Below, piece after piece: positions 23,639 through 28,840 of a stretch of 28,840 nt of DNA. The DNA is taken from NCBI GenBank assembly GCA_964469055.1, contig CAYXXN010000013.1:1-28840 (forward strand), written 5' to 3'. Position 1 is the stretch's first letter. Every line of letters starts with the position of its first letter. The position numbers and the translations under genes were made by a program. The notes beneath the pieces are model-generated. The model saw nothing but the letters and a program-made list of their open reading frames with translations. It was not told where the DNA came from and ran no database searches. The stretch comes from CAYXXN01 sp964469055 (GTDB lineage Bacteria; Acidobacteriota; Thermoanaerobaculia; Multivoradales; JAHEKO01).

Positions 23639-24814
23639 ATGCAGCGTGGACTTGCCCTCCTGGCGGTGATGGCCGCCGCCGGGGGCTGCGGCGGCCACCC
23701 GACGGTGCAGTTGGGGGCGGTCTTGCCGCTGAGCGGCGAGGCGCAGATCTACGGCAAGTCCATCCAGAAAGGCGTCGAGCTCGCCGTCGCCGAGCTCCAG
23801 GCGCGGCCCGCCGACGGGCCACGGGTGACGCTCTCGCTCGTCGATTCGCGCAGCGATCCCGAGCGGGCGGCGGCCCTCGCCGAGCAGCTGTTCCGCGACG
23901 GAGCCGTCGCGGTCATCGGTGGGGTGACGAGCGCCGAGGCGCTCGCCACGGTGCCGATCGCCGAGCGGGACGACCGCGTGTTGCTCTCGCCCTCGGCCTC
24001 GAGCCCGGAGCTGACGGGCATCTCTCGGCACTTCTACCGCGTGGCCATCTCGGACGCCCGTGAGGGCGCCATGATGGCGACCTTCGCGACCCAGAGTCGC
24101 AAGGTACCCTCGGTGGTCATCCTCGCCAAGACCGATCCCTACGCGCGCGGGGTGCAGCAGGCGTTCCGCAGCGAGTTCGAGCGCCAGGGCGGCCGGGTGC
24201 TCGGCGTCGTGGAGCTGGCGGCCGGCCTCGCCGACCTCTCCGGCCCCGTCGAGCAGGCGATGGCCCTGCAGCCGGCGGCCGTCTATCTCGCCGCCTACGC
24301 CGAGGACATCGCCGACCTCCTGCGCGCGCTGCGCGGGAGGGAGTTCGCTGGCGACGTCTACACGACCTCGGCCTTCGCCGCCCCCGAAGTCGTCGCCGGC
24401 GTCGGCGCCGGCGCCGACGGGGTGTTCCTCACCCAGGCGGTCTTCGAGGCCGACAGCGACGACGAGCGCAGCGCGGACTTCGTCCGGCGCTTTCGTGCCC
24501 AGTACGATTCCGCGCCGGACCTCTACGCCGCCCAGGGATACGATTCCGTCATGGTGCTCGACGCGGCGCTCGCCGCCGACCGGGATGGCGCGCCGAGCGA
24601 GTTCTGGCGCTCGCTGCGCGGTTTGCGAGACTTCGCCGGCGTCACCGGCACGATCCAGTTCGACGAGCGCGGTGACGTGCAGAAGTTCCCCCGCGTCTAC
24701 GTCGTCGACGGTGGTCGGGTCTCCGACTACGAGCAGGAAGTGGAGGCCCGGCGACGCGCCCTCCTCGAGCGGCTGCGGGAGCTCGAGGGGGGGCGGCGGG
24801 ACGAGGCCAACTAG
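23639..24814 (+). CDS. Branched-chain-amino-acid-type substrate-binding lipoprotein
   Basis: 391 residues. The N-terminus MQRGLALLAVMAAAGGCGG is a lipoprotein signal with a slightly atypical lipobox AGGC. The mature part is a type-I periplasmic binding protein (Peripla_BP_6, LivJ-like): VQLGAVLPLSGEAQIYGKSIQKGVELAVAEL, VTLSLVDSRSDPERAAALAEQLF, VAVIGGVTSAEALATVPIAE, LLSPSASSPELTG, FYRVAISDAREGAMMATFA, VVILAKTDPYARGVQQAF and DLYAAQGYDSVMVLDAAL. Such proteins capture amino acids or related ligands for an ABC importer or act as sensors. No permease or ATPase genes lie nearby, so a stand-alone role is possible. The ATG at 23639 is preceded by a TTGACA promoter. The frame upstream of it is non-coding. 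Confidence 0.88.
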   Translation: MQRGLALLAVMAAAGGCGGHPTVQLGAVLPLSGEAQIYGKSIQKGVELAVAELQARPADGPRVTLSLVDSRSDPERAAALAEQLFRDGAVAVIGGVTSAEALATVPIAERDDRVLLSPSASSPELTGISRHFYRVAISDAREGAMMATFATQSRKVPSVVILAKTDPYARGVQQAFRSEFERQGGRVLGVVELAAGLADLSGPVEQAMALQPAAVYLAAYAEDIADLLRALRGREFAGDVYTTSAFAAPEVVAGVGAGADGVFLTQAVFEADSDDERSADFVRRFRAQYDSAPDLYAAQGYDSVMVLDAALAADRDGAPSEFWRSLRGLRDFAGVTGTIQFDERGDVQKFPRVYVVDGGRVSDYEQEVEARRRALLERLRELEGGRRDEAN

Positions 24815-24815
24815 C

Positions 24816-24820
24816 GGAGG
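24816..24820 (+). promoter_or_regulatory. Ribosome-binding site of the DUF3467 gene
   Basis: GGAGG followed by AGCTC and ATG gives an ideal 5-base spacing and fixes the start at 24826. It overlaps the region just after the stop of the binding-protein gene, consistent with one operon. Confidence 0.7.
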
Positions 24821-24825
24821 AGCTC

Positions 24826-25107
24826 ATGGCCAGCAAGGAACCCACCCCCGGCCTCAACGTCAAGATCGACGGCGACGAGCTCAAGGGTCGCTACTCGAAC
24901 CTGCTGCGGATCACCCATACGCGCGAGGAGTTCATCCTCGACTTCATCAACTTCGCGCCGCCCGAGCCGGTGGTCACGGCCCGCATCATCACCAGCCCCG
25001 GGCACTTGAAGCGGATCATCCAGGCGTTGCGCGACAACCTCAAGCACTACGAGGAAAGCCACGGCACGATCAGCCCGGCGCCGGCGCCGTCCGGAGAGAT
25101 CAACTAG
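24826..25107 (+). CDS. DUF3467 family protein
   Basis: 93 residues, the usual DUF3467 length. Core pieces are VKIDGDELKGRYSNLLRITHTREEFILDFINF, PPEPVVTARIITSPGHLKRIIQALRDNLKHYEE and a proline-rich tail. The family is widespread and uncharacterised. It has no signal peptide or membrane segment and should be cytoplasmic. The HLKRIIQALRDNLKHYE helix is the most conserved part. It is preceded 11 bases earlier by the binding-protein stop and followed by a GWxTD-domain frame, so the three are probably cotranscribed. The function is unknown. Confidence 0.85.
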   Translation: MASKEPTPGLNVKIDGDELKGRYSNLLRITHTREEFILDFINFAPPEPVVTARIITSPGHLKRIIQALRDNLKHYEESHGTISPAPAPSGEIN

Positions 25108-25119
25108 CCCGCGGCGCTC

Positions 25120-25747
25120 GTGGAAGCGGGGGTCGCGCTGGATCCTCGCTGCCCTGGCGGTCGGCGCCGCCAGCGCCTGCGTCACGGCACGGGCCCCGAG
25201 CGGCCCTCCCGAGGAACTGCTCGAGTGGGCCGCCGGCCCCACGCGCTGGTATCTCCTGCCCGCCGATCACCGGCACCTGCGCCAGGTGCGCTCGCCGGCC
25301 GAGGCCATCAACTTCATCGAGAACTTCTGGCAGTTGCGCGATCCCGACCCGGCGACCGACGACAACCCGTTCCGCGAGACCTTCGCCAGTCGCGTCGAGG
25401 CGGCCGACCTGCTGTACGCCGAGGGCAAGGTGCGCGGTAGCTTGACGGCCCGTGGCCGGGCGCTCATTCTCCTCGGACCGCCGACCCATCTGCAGGTGGC
25501 GAGCGAGCCGGCTCTGACCTGGGACGAGAGTCGGAAGACCGAGCGCGTAGAGACCCACGAGGTTCCCGTCGAGGTGTGGCGCTATCCGCGGCGCGACCTG
25601 CCGCCGCGCTATGCGGCGGCGCTGACCGCCCGAGGGCGGGACGGAGGGATCGAGCTGCGCTTTCACGGCACCGGCGAGACCATGCGTCTGGTCGCCGGCG
25701 AGGAGTTCCTCGAGCTGGTGCCGCTCGTGGCCCTGGCGACCGGCTAG
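25120..25747 (+). pseudogene. GWxTD-domain lipoprotein with no in-frame start, probable +1 frameshift or sequencing indel
   Basis: From about 25124 the frame ending at 25747 encodes RGSRWILAALAVGAASAC, a lipoprotein signal with lipobox ASAC. It continues with a GWxTD-type domain: TRWYLLPADHRHLRQVRSPAEAINFIENFWQLRDPDP, DDNPFRETFASRVEAADLLY, RGRALILLGPPTHLQVAS and VEVWRYP. These domains are typical of outer-membrane or periplasmic lipoproteins in Acidobacteriota and Bacteroidota; their role is unknown. The frame has no ATG, GTG or TTG between the stop at 25007 and the signal peptide. A GTG at 25120 sits in the neighbouring frame. Removing one base from the GGGGG run at 25128-25132 would join it to the lipoprotein frame (V-E-A-G-S-R-W-I-L). 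The first in-frame start otherwise is the GTG at 25286, which would delete the signal peptide. A genuine frameshift or rare start codon is possible. Confidence 0.65.
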
Positions 25748-25757
25748 GGACTAGCCG
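25741..25757. terminator. Convergent stop-codon hairpin between the GWxTD and EVE genes
   Basis: CGGCTAG (25741-25747), loop GGA (25748-25750), CTAGCCG (25751-25757) is a perfect 7-bp stem with a three-base loop. The TAG stop of each convergent gene lies within the stem, at its loop end. No T-tract follows on either strand. The arrangement parallels the hairpin at 1661-1681. Confidence 0.45.
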
Positions 25758-26158
25758 CCGGCGAGCTTCAGGATGCGTTGGGCGAGCCGCTGCGGCACCT
25801 CCATCACGGAGAGCCGCGGAACGCGCACCAAGGCGAAGTCGGCGAAGGCGGGGTCCGCTTTGACCGCCGCCAGGGTGACCGGCCGCTCGAGGGCGCGATC
25901 CGGCGCCAAGTCGACCACGACGAGCTTGCCGCCCTTGTCCTTGGGATCGGGGTAAGGGGCCGAGGCGATCCTGGCCATGCCCACCACCGCCTTCTCGTCG
26001 CCCGTGTGGTAGACGAACGCGGCGTCGCCCTTCGCCATGCGCCGCAGGTTCTTGAGCGCCACCGGGTTGGTCACTCCGTCCCAGCGCGTCTTCCCGTCGC
26101 GCTCGAGGTCGGCGTAGGCGTAGGTGCCGGGCTCGGTCTTCAGCAGCCAGGTGGTCAT
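25751..26158 (-). CDS. EVE-domain (PUA-like) protein
   Basis: 135 residues, essentially a single EVE domain. The start MTTWLLKTEPGTYAYADLERDGKTRWDGVTNPVALKNLRRM is the family hallmark (WLxKxEP...W.GVRN-like). It is followed by GDAAFVYHTGDEKAVVGMARIASAPYPDP, VVVDLAPDRALERPVTLAAVKADPAFADFALVRVPRLSV and a closing helix. EVE domains relate to PUA and YTH folds and bind modified bases in nucleic acids; bacterial single-domain members are uncharacterised or act as modified-base readers. The ATG overlaps the hutI TGA as ATGA. It is last in a coupled five-gene unit. Confidence 0.9.
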   Translation of the reverse strand: MTTWLLKTEPGTYAYADLERDGKTRWDGVTNPVALKNLRRMAKGDAAFVYHTGDEKAVVGMARIASAPYPDPKDKGGKLVVVDLAPDRALERPVTLAAVKADPAFADFALVRVPRLSVMEVPQRLAQRILKLAGG

Positions 26159-27411
26159 GGGGTGGACCTCCGATGGACGAGGCGGCCGCCCTTGACGACG
26201 GCGGCGACCGGGTTGACGGCGTAGTGATAGGCGAGGTGGAGGAGGTTCTCCCCCTCGAGCAGCACGAGGTCGGCGCGTTTGCCCTCCTCGATCGAGCCGA
26301 TGCTCTCGCCCAGCCCGAGGGCGCAAGCGGCGTTCAGCGTGGCGGCCACCAGGGCCTCCTCTATCGACAGGCGCAGCTCGAAGACGCCGAGCTGGATCAT
26401 GGCGATCATCGACTCGGTGTGCGAGGAGCCGGGATTACAGTCCGTCGCCAGGGTCACGGGAACGCCCGCGGCGATCAGCGCTCGCGCCGGAGCGTAGCGT
26501 TCCTTCATCAGGAAGAAAGTGGTGCCGGGCAGGAGGCCACCGATCACGCCGCCGGCGGCGAGTGCCGCGATGCCGTCGGCGGAGACCGCCATCAGGTGAT
26601 CGGCGGTGACGGCGCCGACCTCGGCCGCGAGAAGGGCGGCACCCGAGTCGACGAACTCGTCGGCGTGGAGGCGAGGGACGAGGCCCGCCGCGCGGCCTGC
26701 CGCGAGCACTCGACGCGACTCCGCGACGCTGAACACCCCCTGCTCGCAGAAGACGTCGCAGGCGCGTGCCAGGCCCGCCTCGGCGGCGGCGGGCACGATC
26801 TCCTCGCATACCAGGTCGAGGTAGCGGCCGCGGTCTTCTCGATGCTCGGGTGGCACGTCATGCGCGGCCAGCAGCGTGGGCACGAGGTCGATGGCGTGCG
26901 CGCCGTCGGCCGCCCGCACGGCGCGCAGTTGTTTGAGCTCGTCGGCCGTCGAGAGACCGTAGCCGCTCTTGGCCTCGGCGGTCGTCGTCCCCCACTCGAG
27001 CATGCGATCGAGCCGCGCCAGGGTGAGCCGGGTGAGCTCCTCCTCGCTCGCCGCGCGGGTGGCGGCGACTGACGCCAGGATGCCGCCGCCGGCGGCGGCG
27101 ATCTCCTGGTAGGTGCGGCCGGCGAGCCGCTGGGCGAACTCGTGCTCGCGGCTGCCGGCCCACGGCAGGTGGGTATGAGGATCGACCAGGCCGGGGATGA
27201 GGGTGCCGCCGCGGCCGTCCAGCCGCTCGACGTCCGGCGCCGCGCGCTCTGCCACCTCGGCCGGCGGCGCGACGGCCAAGATCGCCCCGTCACGGCACAG
27301 GACGTCGAGGCCGACGCCTCGCTCGACGCTGCCCTGCGCCCCGCCGCCGAGCGGCCGGCTGCCGCGGGCCGTCGCGATCTCGGAGAGGTTGTGGATCCAC
27401 AGATCGCTCAT
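26155..27411 (-). CDS. hutI: Imidazolonepropionase
   Basis: 418 residues, normal for HutI, an amidohydrolase that opens 4-imidazolone-5-propanoate to N-formimino-L-glutamate in histidine breakdown. The metal site is visible: H79-T-H81 in LVDPHTHLPWAG, H184 in LLAAHDVPPEH, H249 in LHADEF, H272 in ADHL, and D324 in ATDCNPGSSHTESM. AKSGYGLS (about 147-154) is the substrate loop typical of the family. The start ATG at 27411 overlaps the yggS TGA, and its TGA overlaps the EVE ATG. No hutH, hutU or hutG lies in the window, so the pathway must be completed elsewhere. Confidence 0.95.
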   Translation of the reverse strand: MSDLWIHNLSEIATARGSRPLGGGAQGSVERGVGLDVLCRDGAILAVAPPAEVAERAAPDVERLDGRGGTLIPGLVDPHTHLPWAGSREHEFAQRLAGRTYQEIAAAGGGILASVAATRAASEEELTRLTLARLDRMLEWGTTTAEAKSGYGLSTADELKQLRAVRAADGAHAIDLVPTLLAAHDVPPEHREDRGRYLDLVCEEIVPAAAEAGLARACDVFCEQGVFSVAESRRVLAAGRAAGLVPRLHADEFVDSGAALLAAEVGAVTADHLMAVSADGIAALAAGGVIGGLLPGTTFFLMKERYAPARALIAAGVPVTLATDCNPGSSHTESMIAMIQLGVFELRLSIEEALVAATLNAACALGLGESIGSIEEGKRADLVLLEGENLLHLAYHYAVNPVAAVVKGGRLVHRRSTP

Positions 27412-28115
27412 CCGGCGCCTCCGCCGCGTGGCCCGAACAGGGCCGTGCCGACCCGCACGTGGGTCGCTCCCTCCTCGAGGGCTACCTCGAAATCGTCGCT
27501 CATCCCCATCGACAGGAGGCCCGGGAAGCGCTCGTGGCCGTAGCGCTCGCTGAGCTCCCGGGCGAACCGGGCGAGGATGCGGAAGTGCGGCCGCGAGCCC
27601 TCGGGGTCGGCCGCCAGCGGCGGGATCGCCATCAGGCCCAGGGGCTCGAGGTGGGGACAGGAGAGCGCCTCGCCCACGGCCTCGCTCACCCGCTCCGGCG
27701 GGAAGCCGTGCTTGCTCGGCTCGCCGCCGAGGTTGACCTCCAAGAAACAGGGCAGGCGCCGGCCGGCGGCCGCCGCGTGAGCGTCGAGCGCCCGCGCTAG
27801 TTCGAGACGATCGAGGGAGTGCACGGTGGTGAACCGTCCCACGGCCTTCTTGGCCTTGTTGGTCTGCAGGGGACCGAGCAGGTGCCACCGCGCCTGGGTG
27901 GGAAGCTGCGCGGCCTTGGCGAGTGCTTCTTGCACGCGGTTCTCGCCGAAGTCGGCGAGCCCCGCTCGCCAGGCGGCGAGCAGCCGCTCGACCGGCTGCC
28001 CCTTGCTCGCTCCGATGAGGGTGACCTCCGCGGGGTCGCGACCGGCCCGCCCGCAGGCCGCGGCGATGCGCGCGCGTACCGTCGCCAGCCGATCGGCGAC
28101 CTCGGCCGCGTTCAT
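27408..28115 (-). CDS. yggS: YggS family PLP homeostasis protein
   Basis: 235 residues, the usual size. YggS (PLPBP/PROSC) binds pyridoxal 5'-phosphate without known catalysis and keeps vitamin B6 and amino-acid pools in balance. The PLP lysine is K38 in LIGASKGQPVE. Other family blocks are FGENRVQEALAK, RWHLLGPLQTNKAKKAV (Pro where His is more common in WHxxGxLQ), FTTVHSLDRLELARAL, FLEVNLGGEPSKHGF, GLMAIPP and LSMGMSDDFEVALEEGATHVRVGTALFG. ATG at 28115 overlaps the RNase H stop as ATGA. Such genes often sit beside division or envelope genes; here the context is mixed housekeeping. Confidence 0.95.
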   Translation of the reverse strand: MNAAEVADRLATVRARIAAACGRAGRDPAEVTLIGASKGQPVERLLAAWRAGLADFGENRVQEALAKAAQLPTQARWHLLGPLQTNKAKKAVGRFTTVHSLDRLELARALDAHAAAAGRRLPCFLEVNLGGEPSKHGFPPERVSEAVGEALSCPHLEPLGLMAIPPLAADPEGSRPHFRILARFARELSERYGHERFPGLLSMGMSDDFEVALEEGATHVRVGTALFGPRGGGAG

Positions 28116-28552
28116 CCCGGCCGGCGCTCGAGCTCGAGCCAGACCGGCAGCGGCAGGCGCTCGTCGACGGCGCGGTTGGCGAGCGCGTCCGCCTCGCGGT
28201 TCTCCTCGCGCGGCACGTGGCGGATCCGGAAGCGCGCCAGCTGCCGGCGCAGCTCGAGCACCCGCAAGAAGATCGGCACCAGGTGAGCGGCCTTCACGCG
28301 GTAGGCGCCGGTCATCTGCCGCACCAGCAGCTCGCTGTCGCTCGCCACTTCGAGCTCCCGGCAGCCGCTGCGCGTCGCGTGCGCCAGGGCGGCCACCAGC
28401 GCCGCGTACTCGGCGACGTTGTTCGTCGTGCGGCCGAGAAAGCCGGCGATCTCCTGACGCCCGCCGTCGACCTCGAAGACGACCCCGAAGCCCGCCTCCC
28501 CGGGGTTGCCGCGCGAGGCGCCGTCGATCCAGGCGCGCGCGGCCGCGCTCAC
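28112..28552 (-). CDS. Ribonuclease HI-like protein
   Basis: 146 residues from the GTG at 28552, which overlaps the stop of the upstream gene as GTGA. It is a compact RNase H fold with all four metal ligands in place: D10 in WIDGASRGNPGEAGFG, E48 in NNVAEYAALVAAL, D72 in VASDSELLVRQM and D122 in VPREENREADALANRA. The subfamily with DGASRGNPG and HVPREEN-NxxAD is the stand-alone 'reverse-transcriptase-like/RNase HI family' type, which degrades the RNA strand of RNA:DNA hybrids. An open frame extends further upstream but reads antisense-like, basic sequence within the neighbouring gene. Confidence 0.92.
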   Translation of the reverse strand: MSAAARAWIDGASRGNPGEAGFGVVFEVDGGRQEIAGFLGRTTNNVAEYAALVAALAHATRSGCRELEVASDSELLVRQMTGAYRVKAAHLVPIFLRVLELRRQLARFRIRHVPREENREADALANRAVDERLPLPVWLELERRPG

Positions 28553-28840
28553 GCGGCGCCCTCGGGGAGGTAGAGGATCCGCTTGCAGCTGTCGCAGGCG
28601 ACGACGGCGCCCTGGTTGCGGATCTCGACGATGGCCTGCGGTCGCACTCGGTAGTTGCAGGCGCTGCAGTGCCACATCTCCTGGCCGCGGCCGGAGCGGT
28701 CGACGCGTCGCGCCGCCGCCAAGGCCTGGCCGCCATAACGCCCGCGGATGAGATCGAACTGCGCCAGGAGCGGGCGCGGCAGCTGCTCGCGCAACACTTC
28801 GAGACGTCCACTCAAGGCCTCCGCCTCGCGCGCCACCTCC
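28549..28840 (-). CDS. Zinc-ribbon coiled-coil protein (zf-RING_7/DUF164 type), C-terminal part
   Basis: The frame is open to the right edge and ends at 28549. It encodes a C-terminal C4 zinc ribbon, WHCSACNYRVRP ... ACDSCKRILYLPE, with two CxxC pairs 22 residues apart. It is preceded by a helix containing LPRPLLAQFDLIRGRYGGQALAAARR, the consensus end of the CT398/zf-RING_7 family. Full members are about 240 residues with a long N-terminal antiparallel coiled coil, so most of the protein lies beyond the window. A GTG at 28836 preceded by GGAG exists but is probably internal. The family binds nucleic acid or protein partners; its role is unsettled. It is coupled to the RNase HI-like gene by GTGA. 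Confidence 0.85.
   Translation of the reverse strand, partial: EVAREAEALSGRLEVLREQLPRPLLAQFDLIRGRYGGQALAAARRVDRSGRGQEMWHCSACNYRVRPQAIVEIRNQGAVVACDSCKRILYLPEGAA

Noticed and set aside
25751..28840. Reading the EVE, RNase H and zinc-ribbon genes as a nucleic-acid-based defence cassette
   Set aside because: The unit also contains yggS and hutI, has no effector nuclease, toxin, ATPase sensor or integrase, and all parts are housekeeping families. Nothing in the sequence supports immunity.
1..28840. tRNA, rRNA, CRISPR, insertion sequence, attachment site or replication origin
   Set aside because: No tRNA cloverleaf, regular repeat array, transposase, integrase or DnaA-box cluster was seen on reading either strand.

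Overview
The window is a dense, very GC-rich (about 70% by eye) bacterial chromosome segment with GTG and TTG starts, many 4-base stop/start overlaps and almost no non-coding space. The gene set includes an envelope-anchored PpiD-like foldase, paired M16 peptidases, a Kdo/WaaP-type kinase and lipoproteins, which points to a diderm. The mix of a FecR protein ahead of mreB, a GWxTD-domain lipoprotein, DUF3467 and a PPC-domain secreted protein suggests Acidobacteriota, perhaps Thermoanaerobaculia or a relative. That placement is inference from gene content; no rRNA is present.

Layout. (1) 1-849 holds two broken genes meeting tail to tail: the 5' part of a conserved uncharacterised gene (+) and the 5' part of a SulP transporter gene (-). 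Their protein similarities overlap by only about 19 bases near 148-166, so this looks like a rearrangement or assembly junction. (2) 974-2266: a secreted protein with two PPC domains, convergent with ruvA across a hairpin. (3) 2339-6874: a full-length Lhr-type helicase. (4) 9989-6886 (-): a PpiD-like membrane-anchored peptidyl-prolyl isomerase translationally coupled to a trans-sulfuration-type PLP enzyme. (5) 10130-20234 (+): an apparent eight-gene envelope operon, FecR protein - mreB - mreC - mreD - mrdA - rodA - rng - kinase/TIM-barrel fusion. (6) 23529-20285 (-): a zinc-ribbon protein, a catalytic M16 peptidase and a non-catalytic M16 partner. (7) 23639-25747 (+): a periplasmic-binding-protein lipoprotein, DUF3467, and a GWxTD-domain lipoprotein whose reading frame lacks a normal start. 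(8) 28840-25751 (-): zinc-ribbon coiled-coil protein - RNase HI-like - YggS - HutI - EVE domain, all joined by 4-base overlaps.

How the genes fit together. The central operon is the elongasome (MreBCD, PBP2, RodA) plus RNase G, a classic arrangement. It is extended at the front by a membrane FecR/FN3-like protein and at the back by a WaaP-like kinase fused to a glycosidase-like barrel, coupled to rng by a TTGA overlap. That fusion is the least conventional protein here: the kinase half keeps its catalytic residues, while the barrel seems to lack the usual acid/base glutamate. The remainder is mainly housekeeping and envelope quality control. I see no RNA genes, insertion sequences, CRISPR arrays, phage genes or defence cassette. 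No intergenic stretch exceeds 150 bases.
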